Below the pieces are notes generated by a model. The model saw nothing but the letters and a program-made list of their open reading frames with translations. It ran no database searches and was not told the DNA's origin. The translations under genes were made by a program, and so were the position numbers. A DNA stretch of 64,000 bases, taken from contig NC_085872.1 of assembly GCF_034702125.1 (NCBI RefSeq), positions 32,975,876 through 33,039,875 on the forward strand, in the 5' to 3' direction. The stretch is from Engraulis encrasicolus. Taxonomy: Eukaryota > Chordata > Actinopteri > Clupeiformes > Engraulidae. Shown here piece by piece: positions 49,970-61,310 of this stretch (its first letter is position 1; each line of letters starts with the position of its first letter).

Positions 49970-50173
49970 TTAGAAATTGCATGTGCACTTGCACAGACGT
50001 GTGCACTTTAACTCTGCCTTCATGCACTTGCACCAAGATCTGGCAGGTGTATTTGTACAAGTACTAGTACAGCTGCACTTCACCTCTAGTTGGAATACAT
50101 CTTTGGCAACGGCATCTTTGGTAGTGTAGTCCAAATCTGGGAACTGTCCATTTGTTACCAGATTGGCAGGCAT
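49970..50173 (-). CDS. Cys-rich CXC-like coding fragment
   Basis: A 67-codon minus-strand frame ends KCSCTSTCTNTPARSWCKC, then a KAELKCTRLCKCTC block and a stop. The C-x-C spacing with eight cysteines is like the CXC (tesmin/TSO1-type) zinc-binding motif, which also occurs at the C-termini of some transposon-borne proteins in fish. Upstream the frame breaks, so this is probably the tail of a decayed gene. The ATG at its start need not be real. Family assignment is tentative. Confidence 0.4.
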   Translation of the reverse strand: MPANLVTNGQFPDLDYTTKDAVAKDVFQLEVKCSCTSTCTNTPARSWCKCMKAELKCTRLCKCTCNF

Positions 50174-50540
50174 TTCAAATGCAGATAATACGATTTTTTA
50201 TTCCTGTCAACTGTGCTGGTAACAAATGGACAGTTCTCAGATGACAGAGATGTATTCATAACAGCAGATGATTGTGTCTTCCATGTATGAAATAGTCCTA
50301 TAGTATTATTCAGTATGCTTGCCAAAGGCCTCTGCCTGCCCCCAGCAAACATACTAATTGTTGTCCGACAGTTTATTATTTAGTATACTAGTAACGGCAC
50401 TTCGCCAGAAAGTTAGAAAAGAAGTAACTTGGACGCCCGCACGCCCGCATGACATCATAGGTGTCCTGCTACTGGGGAATAAAGGACACCTGCTCAGCCA
50501 ATCAGAAGACGTTCCGCCTGCTCACTGGGTGATAAGTAAG
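50174..50540. other. No gene; possible upstream part of the CXC fragment
   Basis: A minus-strand frame at 50155-50352 overlaps the CXC fragment in another frame. A 22-bp inverted pair (GAACTGTCCATTTGTTACCA) lies at 50140-50161 and 50216-50237. Confidence 0.35.
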
Positions 50541-50664
50541 GGTTAACGTTCGGCGAGAAGGTCGCTACCGTGGAATAGCAGCACGACAGAGAGAATCTTT
50601 AGACCCCGACGCGGAGCGGAAGTGCTGCTATTCCACAAAGCGACCGACTCGCCGAACGTTAACC
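50541..50664. mobile_element. Palindromic MITE-like hairpin (124 bp)
   Basis: GGTTAACGTTCGGCGAG at left and CTCGCCGAACGTTAACC at right, then GGTCGCT and TGGAATAGCAGCAC also paired; about 43-bp arms around a 38-bp centre. Both ends contain GTTAAC. Confidence 0.85.
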
Positions 50665-51209
50665 TGCTTATTATATGGATATACTTAAATGATTCACACA
50701 TGGCGGGGACATTTCTTTAGGCCTATTTAATGTTAAGTTTATTATAGTTTTTCATGTCAAAATTGTTGCTGCGCTAAACAAAACAGTGCCGTTGTGGAAC
50801 ACCGCTAGGCAACAGCTAGGTAGCCAGGACAACAGGTGTTCTCAATCACACCAGCTGATTAGAGTCTTGTTGAAAAGTCGCTTTAGCAGTGAAAAGTCTT
50901 GTTGCCATTGACAGCGGTCTGATATAGACCAACCCGTCCGTTATCGAAAAATAACAGACGTGCGAACGTTGGGGAGCCCCATTGAAATGAATGGAGCATT
51001 CGACCAATGACGTCATACCATATAATAATGGATTTTAATGTCCCCTGTCCCGTTTCAGCTCAATATGGAACCTGTACTTTTACCTCTAAATACGTAACGA
51101 TTCCATATTTCAAGGGATGGTTAGCAGCCCTAGCTGGAGGTCTACCTGGTATTGGAGCCATTGAAACCCATTAAAAAGTGCTGTGTTTTGTCCAAGTTAT
51201 TTTTCTAAA
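50665..51209. other. Nothing recognised
   Basis: Probably decayed repeats (GTTATCGAAAAATAAC hairpin at 50939-50954). No gene. Confidence 0.4.
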
Positions 51210-51269
51210 ATGCCTCAGCTTTGTGCCATTTTTGTATGTTCCAATCGATCTCACTTTCGGACACCAAAG
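51210..51269 (+). pseudogene. THAP-like first-exon fragment
   Basis: Twenty codons MPQLCAIFVCSNRSHFRTPK then GTAATC, a possible donor. Cys at 5 and 10 and Asn-Arg at 12-13 have the exact spacing of the start of THAP zinc-finger domains (P-element-type transposases and THAP proteins). The rest of the domain is not found downstream. It could be chance, since the match is short. Confidence 0.35.
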
Positions 51270-52591
51270 GTAATCGGCCATCACTGGATGAATACACAGG
51301 CCGCGACGACATTGAAGCGACAGAGAATCGCTTCTGTGCAGCAGCAAGCGATACGAGCGATTGAAGCGACTAGAGTATGTCCGTTACAAGCAGAACGCAA
51401 GCTTTCAAACGTTCCCAATGGCTGCGGTCACTGAACTCTATATAGTCATTGGCTGTCGCGGCTTGTCGCTGGACCGCGTCATAGCTCATTTGCATAACAT
51501 TGCCAGGAGTTCAACCACAAACTGTCGATCTCGTTGCGCAATTCGCCTCTAGTCTCCAGAATCACTTTTGTCGCGCGACTCAATACAAAGCCAATTACTT
51601 CCGTCGTTGGCCTTGCTCCTGTCGCGGCCGGTGTACTTGCCCGGTTAGTGTGAGAAAAAGTCACAGATTAACACCGCACTGTAAAAGACAACCTATAGGA
51701 TCTACTCAATAAAATTAATGTAAGTATTTCCACAAACCTAAACAATTCCAGTAGTTATGATATACTGTTCACATCAAGGTAAAAATTACTGGTAAAAATG
51801 GGATAACATTTACTCCTTTCAGGTAGCTTTTTATCATCACTTGTTACTGATACAAATTGGGTAAAATTTACTCATTTCACGTAGCTTTTTATTATCACTT
51901 ATTACTGATAAAAATGGGGTAGCGTTTACTTATTTCATGTAGCCTTTTAGTATTTCTACTTATTTATCAATTCTTAATTATTCTGATTACTTTATTGTTG
52001 TGTTATTCTTATTCCTATTAACCAGAGGTGAAAAGAGTAATAAAATATTTTACGAGTAAAATCCTCCTCCTCAGAGTAAACTATACCTGCTTTTAAAGAA
52101 TTACAAAAGTCTGCAATTGGTGCCCACTTGGTCACATGAACACCAGTTTAAAGGTGCAGACTCCATTCTGCTACACTTTAAAAGCAGTAGACCAAGACAC
52201 AAAATACTGGAGGTATAATCCAGGGGGCAGAGAATGTGCAGCATTGCAATGCGGAAATTGGGAACACAGACGGCAAGGAAAACAAAAAACGTATGATCTT
52301 ATGATCACCCCCAGCGAGCTTGAAGATATCACACCTAACGCACACATTTGGCTGCCGTGTCTAACGTGTGCGAAATTGACATTAAATACGAGTTCATGCA
52401 CGAATCACACACGCTTATCCTACAGCAAGCATACTGAGGGCCTCAGTTGGTATATTTTCTACCTATTTGTAACATGCATTTAAAATATGAACCCAGCATT
52501 TTTAGAGTGAATAAGCAAGCTGTTTCTTCAGAAGGTTTACCACTTCCCTCTACTTCAACTTACCAAGGTTTATCACCTAACTACGTAGTTC
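51270..52591. other. No gene supported (1.3 kb)
   Basis: 51300-51650 is rich in GCGAC/GTCGC words in both orientations, possibly a decayed MITE. 51770-51960 has three copies of a unit with GTAGCTTTTTATTATCACTT. An open frame at 52136-52483 has no family resemblance. Confidence 0.35.
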
Positions 52592-52599
52592 GACTACAG

Positions 52600-52789
52600 C
52601 AGCGGTGTAGTGTACTTTTTTGAAGTGAGTATACTGTATATTGGAGCATTTTTTGAAGTGGGTATACTGTATATATTTATGCCATTCTAAATAATGGATT
52701 AATCCATTTTAAGTGGGTATACTGAAGCCCCTAAAATTTAGAAGTGGGTATATTCTGTATACCTGCGTTCTATGTAGACTACACCACTG
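52600..52789. mobile_element. hAT-type MITE (190 bp)
   Basis: Ends CAGCGGTGTAGTGTAC and GTAGACTACACCACTG. Target duplication GACTACAG / GACTACAA (7 of 8). Internal AAGTGGGTATACTG words match the subterminal repeats of the 1.9 kb element at 8399-10288, so the two are one family. Confidence 0.88.
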
Positions 52790-52797
52790 GACTACAA

Positions 52798-53823
52798 CAA
52801 CTAAGCCTTTGCCTCCCTGCCTGCGTCTCAAGGGTGATGGATGAGTGATCCATATGTTGCCAGTGATCAGGCAGCCTGTGTGTGCTTAGACCCCGTTGTT
52901 ATCTGTTTTGACTGTGTAATACTATTTGCATAACCATCTTCATAGTGTGTAATGCTTGTCTAGCTACATGTGTTTTGCCTTAAGGACTTGGTTGTCTTAC
53001 ACTCTTTCTTGCTGTTGTTATTGCTTTGCTTTTGTCATTGTCTTTTCATGTATTGTGTCTTAAAATGCAAGGCATTACTGCCACAGTTCTTTATCCCTTA
53101 TCTCGCTTGTGTGGCACAAATTAAACTGGATGTTAAAATGATGGATGGATTGGCATGGCATCAGGTATTGTAAGAGTATCACACACAAATGCACGCGCGC
53201 ACGCACACACACACCACTCCCCGCCGACACTCTTTCCTCCATTATGATGGCATTTGTAAAAGTATAATAACTTTTCCCTCCACTTTATTCCTAACCAACG
53301 ACGGAAAGGGGTGGGCATTTGAGACAGAAGCAGTGTTAACTTAACTTAAGACACAGGAAAGGCAAATTGCCGGATACAGATGAGGAGATACAAATGAATG
53401 AAAGTTATATGACAATTTAATTATCAACTGCAAGGTAACATCACATTTAACTCAAGGCTACTGTAGGTTACATAGGATACAGTGAAATCAAATACAGTTT
53501 ACCCAAGATAGATAGACAGAGAGAGAGAAAGAGAGAGGGAGAGAAAGACAGAGATTGGAGCCCCTTTAGAGATTGAAAGAGACTCCCAGAGGAATTTCTA
53601 AGGTGAGCTTATATACGGCAACCCCCCACACCAAAAGTGTCCTTTGTCTTGCTAGGGCCAGTGACACCCCAGGGGTTTGAGCCACCACATGGTATGGGGG
53701 GCGATGACCCCTTAATTCAACTTTACTGAGATAACAGCAAACAGTGACAGCAACAATATCAGTTCTGGGTCATCTAATAATCTCCATATTTACACATTTC
53801 AGGAGGAAATGTCCACTGTAACC
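52798..53823. other. No gene recognised (1 kb)
   Basis: A CACGCGCGCACGCACAC patch at 53192-53212 and a GA-rich patch at 53510-53560. Otherwise nothing supported. Confidence 0.5.
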
Positions 53824-53995
53824 ACCATTACTGTATTCAAGATCCACATGGCATGGCCTTCAACGTTACTGTATTCAAGATCCACATGGCATGGCCTTCA
53901 ACGTTACTGTATTCAAGATCCACATGGCATGGCCTTCACCTATATTCAAGATCCACATGGCATGGCCTTCACCTGTATTCAAGACACTGGCCTTG
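53824..53995. repeat. 38/33-bp minisatellite
   Basis: Four copies of a unit containing TATTCAAGATCCACATGGCA: two spaced by 38 bp, then 33-bp versions that lost GTTAC, and a last partial copy. Confidence 0.92.
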
Positions 53996-54107
53996 AGGTT
54001 CTGCTGTTCTCTAGATTTAGCTCCACTTGAAGCCTTGAAGTCTCATGGTAGATAGAAGCACAACTCTGTTGAGAGAGAGCTTGAAGTGATTCAGCATTTA
54101 TAGGGAA

Positions 54108-54868
<761 letters not shown>

Positions 54869-54985
54869 TAGGGGTGTGTACATCATAATCGAGTCGTATC
54901 GATGCATCTATCCTACAGCCAACAATTCAGTTTACTAATGCATCAAAAAGATAATCGATTAATGTTTTTTTTATTTTTTTATTAT
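54869..54985. mobile_element. Left end of a hAT-like MITE
   Basis: TAGGGGTGTGTACATCATAA then ATCGAGTCGTATCGATGCATC resembles hAT MITE ends; the right end is missing. Confidence 0.4.
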
Positions 54986-55082
54986 TGCACTCATTTTGTG
55001 AGGAATTTTATTTTCCTCTTGCAATGATAATACTGACTGTAATAATAACAATGTTTGTCAAATAAAATGCATGCAAATATTA

Positions 55083-55290
55083 CATGCAGCTTTCGTTAAT
55101 TTCTTGAAAATTGGCTGCTTCTCAATGTCCAGTGTTTTAGCTTTGCTAGGACGTGAAACGCCTAGTGATTGGATACGCCGTGGAGTTCACCAAAGACTAT
55201 CCAGTCACTGGGCGTTTCACGTCCTAGCAAGGCTAGAACACTGGACATTGAGAAGCAGCCAATTTTCAAGAAATTAACAAAAGCTGCATG
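55083..55290. mobile_element. Fold-back MITE with TA ends (208 bp)
   Basis: Arms of about 90 bp (CATGCAGCTTTCGTTAATTT against its complement at the right, few mismatches) around a 25-bp centre. TA at 55081-55082 and 55291-55292. Tc1/mariner-type by its target. Confidence 0.88.
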
Positions 55291-55588
55291 TAAGACCAAA
55301 ATGACAACACCGCTCTCTAGAGTGGGCGTGTAGTCTTACTGGGGGCTCTAGGTGGCGGCTTGTGTAGGACAACTTTATAGCTTCCATAATCCAGTGTGCT
55401 AGCCTGTCCTTTGAAAGGGCCTTGCCCTTTGAGGCTGCTCCATATCATACAAACATCTAACCCTGCACATTTGAAGAGTTCATTCCATAAGAGGAAAATT
55501 GGCATGATGGTGTTAAGACGAACAAAAATCGATTGAAAAATTGACCTGTAGATCGTGGTTGAAACCTTCAGACAGTCCTCCTGTCTCT

Positions 55589-56098
55589 TGCTGTGTTCCA
55601 TTACTCGCCCTCTGTACTGTGTACCTTGTTTGAGTGCAGTGAAGTACCCTTTCCACCCTCCGCAATTCACGAGGCGAGTACATTCCGATTCCCGTTCTGT
55701 CTGATACACTTAACGGAAATGACGGTTGGTCGCGTGACATCCGAGTTTACCAACCGCCAATATGCAATTCAACACGGAAGGCACTGTTCCTTATGCTAAC
55801 ACTTTTTAAAGTTACCCCTGCCTCTAATACACATGGCGATTGTCTTTGGAATCAAAACTATGCTGTTATCACGGAGATTCAACCGTTTGACAGATCTGGC
55901 ACTCAACTACGTCACAAACATGGCGGCCGTTGAGTGCGAAAAGTGTACAGTAACACCACACTTCGAAAAATGGCCGTTTTGGGGGCGTTATCCGGGTAAT
56001 TTACAGTACACTTTACAGTCGCGATTAGAAATGGAACACCCTGCGTACCCAAACACAGTGCGGAAAGGGCGGTAAGTACGGGTAATGGAACACAGCAA
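55589..56098. mobile_element. hAT-type MITE (510 bp)
   Basis: Ends TGCTGTGTTCCATTAC and GTAATGGAACACAGCAA. 8-bp target duplication CTGTCTCT at 55581-55588 and 56099-56106 (end assignment may shift by 1 bp). Its GC-rich right half includes ATGGCGGCC but no gene. Confidence 0.88.
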
Positions 56099-56168
56099 CT
56101 GTCTCTAGCGATCCTCAGCCATTTTAGATTATTTCTTCCGTTCCTAGGGCCCTGAGCTGAGTCACATA

Positions 56169-56749
56169 CAGGGATGGGCTGGGGGAGAAATAGGGCCCGG
56201 GCACTTTTGCCTTAAAGGTACACTGTGTGAGATTATCAGTTGTTTATTTCCAGAATCCATGCCACCCATTCACTAATGTTACCTTTTTCATGAATATTTA
56301 CCACCACCATCAAATTCTAAGTATTCATCATGAATGGAAAAATTACACTTTTCATACATGAAAAGGGGGATCTTCTCCATGGTCCGCCATTTTGAATTTC
56401 AGAAATACCCATTTTTAGCTGCAAAAATGACTGGACTTAGCCCATACTAGAAAATATTAGTTTGTTTGTTACTTAGTAAACTTTCATGAAAAATATGAAA
56501 TTTAGCAATAGGCAGCCCAGTTTCAATGAGCAGCATAGTTGCAGTACCTTTTTTGACCATTTCCTGCACAGTGTACCTTTAAAGGGGCCCCTCATAATTA
56601 GTGGCGCAGAAATGACTCACCTTGTGGGCCCCTATTTTCAGATCTGTAAAAAACCTCGTTTTTTTTAAACATTTCTGAACAAAGGTGCCCACGAGGGTGC
56701 AGGGCCCACCGGGAAATGCCCGGTGTGCCAGATGGCCAGTCCAGCCCTG
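56169..56749. mobile_element. hAT-type MITE, copy 2 of the 21073 family, carrying a different insertion
   Basis: Ends CAGGGATGGGCTGG and CCAGTCCAGCCCTG. Target duplication GTCACATA / GTCATATA (7 of 8). Body shared with 21073-21686 on both sides of the inserted MITE. Confidence 0.88.
56216..56578. mobile_element. TTAA-target MITE type B, nested
   Basis: Ends AGGTACACTGTG and CACAGTGTACCT between TTAA at 56212-56215 and 56579-56582. Internal sequence unrelated to the MITE at 21121-21546, yet it occupies the equivalent TTAA of the host element. Confidence 0.88.
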
Positions 56750-56806
56750 GTCATATACACAACCTACCTCTCTCAATAGGCCTACATGCATCCACGCACA
56801 CACACA

Positions 56807-56824
56807 AACACACACACGCACACG

Positions 56825-56889
<65 letters not shown>
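56807..56889. repeat. (CA)n microsatellite
   Basis: About 40 CA units with CG interruptions at left. Confidence 0.97.
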
Positions 56890-56891
<2 letters not shown>

Positions 56892-57310
56892 TGTTTTATA
56901 CAGCAAGCAATTCTATAAATACAGAAAGGAATTTTTGTCATATGTCACATTCGTGTGCACACACACACTGTACTAATATACCCATGCTCACAGTGATATT
57001 GTGCATTGCCTATCTTCGTTAAACGTTGCATTTCTGGTGCAAGAAAATATCTCTGTTAGGTCATTCAATAAAAATTACTGTCACTAACGTATATTGCATG
57101 CTCTCACAAACTCTCACCCACAATTATGGAAGTTTGTTAAACATGCCCCAGAAACAGCAGAACAAATTGCCTCATGTTGTAAATGGCTCAATAGACAGAG
57201 TCGCGATAATGAAGTAACACAGCAAGTATGGATCAAAATCAATTGCTGGAGAGAAGGAAAAGAAGAGGCACATTAAATGAGAAAGGGTGTGTTTGTGTGT
57301 GATCTCTCTC

Positions 57311-57315
<5 letters not shown>
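56890..57315. other. Nothing recognised
   Basis: Unremarkable stretch between microsatellites. Confidence 0.5.
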
Positions 57316-57357
<42 letters not shown>

Positions 57358-57386
57358 GTGCGTGCGTGCGTGCGTGCGTGTGTGTG
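57316..57386. repeat. (GT)n-(GTGC)n microsatellite
   Basis: About 18 GT units then GTGC tetramers. Confidence 0.96.
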
Positions 57387-58120
<734 letters not shown>

Positions 58121-58124
58121 TGCG

Positions 58125-58127
<3 letters not shown>

Positions 58128-58166
<39 letters not shown>
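58128..58166. repeat. (CT)n microsatellite
   Basis: About 19 CT units. Confidence 0.96.
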
Positions 58167-58169
<3 letters not shown>

Positions 58170-58269
58170 GTTGTGGGAGGCCAGTCTCCTCATCAACACT
58201 GGCTCCTGTGGCCAGAGTTATGGGTGATCAGCAGGGGCTTCTGGGAGTGATGCCAGGATGAACCTCCTA

Positions 58270-58898
58270 ATTAGCTCACTGTGGTTTAAATCATTAATGT
58301 GTGTCTCGCTGTGTGCTTCTTGTTTAGGTATCAGTTTAAAGGTTTACTGTTTACACATATTCCAAAAATCTGCACCCATGATCTGCAGAATAAGCAAAGA
58401 AATTAGCAGAACGACTAGATCAACCATCAGAGGAAACTGTACCCTCCCAAGCCGGATAACAGCATTATTTTGCACAATCTGCTTTTTCCTTCAGAGCAAC
58501 GAAACAATGGAATGCCCTTCCCATTACAAACTTTTATTCATTCTCGCGTGAAGTGAAGAAATGGCTTTCATGTAACCAGTCTTGTGACCACTAATAGTTT
58601 TGCACATGCCGGTTTTGACACTTTGCACATTGTAGTCTTTTTTGCATATGACATATTTTTATTGTGTGTGTGCGTGCGTGTGTATGTGTGTGTTGTGTGT
58701 GTGTGTGTGTGGCAGGGGTTGTATGCCTGAGTGGCTACTCCCATTTTACTGGATTGTATGTTTTCTTACCTGCCCAGGGACTGCAGATGGAAATTAGCTA
58801 TTAGCTATAATCTGGTGCAGGTCATCTTTTACTATGTAACTAATGTACTTTGCACATGGTCCCTGATGAAATAAACCAATAAACTGAAACTGAAACTG
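58270..58898 (+). mobile_element. 3' end of a LINE with TGAAAC tail
   Basis: The C-terminal codons of a decayed ORF2 are readable in one frame (QSAFSFRATKQWNALPIT, then SFSREVKKWLSCNQ and stop near 58600), the usual last motif of several fish LINEs. A 3'UTR with a GT patch (58660-58712) and a tail AATAAACTGAAACTGAAACT follow. 5'-truncated and frameshifted. Confidence 0.65.
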
Positions 58899-59844
<946 letters not shown>

Positions 59845-59965
59845 GGAAAAAAGGTTCGCACACTTCTTTGGATTTTTTCTTCTTGAAGTTATTTTTTCAT
59901 CTTTTTATTTATTCATCCATTGGCAATGACGTTTCGACCTCTCGGTCTTCCTCAAAAAATACGTA
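59845..59965 (-). mobile_element. Penelope-like fragment with decayed hammerhead
   Basis: On the minus strand: TTGAGGA, a perfect GACC/GGTC helix with GAGA loop, GAAAC, GTC (about 59955-59928), then an A-rich spacer and GTGTGCGAACCT at 59853. The first core C is T and helix I does not pair. The fragment splits a repeat also found intact at 386-450. Confidence 0.5.
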
Positions 59966-60617
59966 ATCTTTTTGTTCAGCACCAGGGATTGTGCACAAGT
60001 AACTCTCTACAAGACAAAGGAGAAATAAGCAATGCTGCATTGTACAGGCAGTACATTTAAAATAAAAAGAACACTATAGAGTAGAAAATCAAGATGAGAA
60101 GAGTAAGAAGACAACAAACGATACTGGTGTCCATGAACAAGGGAAAAAATAAGGAAACCATTACTGCAGTGTGGGTTGTGTGCACAGCGCTGTGGGAAGC
60201 TAAAGCTAATTAGCGAAAGTGCAACTGGAAATTTTCCTCCTCCACTCCCTCTCTTCGCTGCCATCTCCCTTATGCTCAGAGATCTGGAGTCATCGAGGCG
60301 TGTCGCCGTCTGGGTGGCTGGAGGTGCAGAGGCATGGAGCTAGCCACAGCGGGTGACTCGGGGAGCTGTTGCTGCAGGCATCGCTTTTTCTTGTGGTCAG
60401 GGCTGTATATAAACCCCTCTCACAGGCTCCATTTTTCACTCCCCTTGTCCTGCCTCCTGCAGCGCTAATTGCCAGGTTTTGGAGCGTTCAGGAGGCCAGG
60501 GGTGACGGGTGTGCGCCTCACGACGTGAGCACAGCGGGGACCACTGGTATACCTGTGACTTATTTAAACGCAGCAGCACCCACACACCCGCACTTTGTCA
60601 ATGCAGCAGGTTCATGA

Positions 60618-60648
<31 letters not shown>

Positions 60649-60754
60649 GGGGAACAAATGAGGAAGACTCTTACATGTTGTAAATCGTTAGGGACTGCTA
60701 TATTATCGTTATTGTACTTTGACGGAAACCACAGTAACTACAGTGAAAAAGAAC
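59966..60754. other. No gene; (GAAA)n at 60617-60648
   Basis: 60170-60610 is GC-richer and has an open frame at 60369-60617, but without splice signals or resemblance it is not called. Eight GAAA units follow. Confidence 0.4.
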
Positions 60755-61037
60755 GGTAACACTTTATTTTAGGGATACATCTATTAGCACTAATACATAC
60801 AATGTGCCTGTATAAGTAACTTGTAAGACATGTACAAAGCAAAATCAAACATTTGTTAGGCATGTATTTGCAAATGTCTTGTTCATGCAAAATAAGGGAT
60901 TTATTACCAATTTAACCTTAGTAAGGACCTAGTAGGCCTTAGAGTTTGCGTAGTACATGCCTTACAAGTTACTTATGCAGGCATTAACATTGTATGTATT
61001 AGTGCTAATAGATGTATCCCTAAAATAAAGTGTTACC
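60755..61037. mobile_element. hAT-type MITE (283 bp)
   Basis: Ends GGTAACACTTTATTTTAGGG and CCCTAAAATAAAGTGTTACC are perfect inverted repeats. Imperfect 8-bp flank AAAAGAAC / AGAAGAAC. A very common type in fish genomes. Confidence 0.9.
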
Positions 61038-61186
61038 AGAAGAACATCTCAATTTCAACTCTCTTCATGCAATCACTACTTTTGCATTGGGAATCTGCTG
61101 TTCTGCATTGGGAATCAGCACATCTTTCTTCTACGCATAGATTATGCTTATGAACCTTGTTTCCTCCCACTCACAATGTGAAAGTG

Positions 61187-61310
61187 AAAGCCCAACTGGG
61201 AAGTTCCAACTCCCATTGTCATTGTGACACAGCACTCCACAGCACACAAATGCACATTGCCCACAACGAAATTGCATTTATGCCTCACCCGTGCAAGGTG
61301 CAATGGTGTG
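61187..61310 (-). mobile_element. SINE fragment, same family as 6131-6418
   Basis: Inverted copy of the SINE body (GTGAAAGCCCAACTGGGAA through TGCCTCACCCGTGCAAGG). The tRNA head is missing. Confidence 0.85.

Noticed and set aside
52136..52483. 115-codon plus-strand open frame
   Set aside because: No recognisable motif; composition like the surrounding non-coding DNA.
53824..53995. CRISPR-like array
   Set aside because: Units of 33-38 bp repeat head to tail without unique spacers; the DNA is eukaryotic. It is a minisatellite.
55589..56098. Gene with start ATGGCGGCC
   Set aside because: The stretch is bounded by inverted repeats and an 8-bp target duplication; frames are short and unrelated to known proteins.
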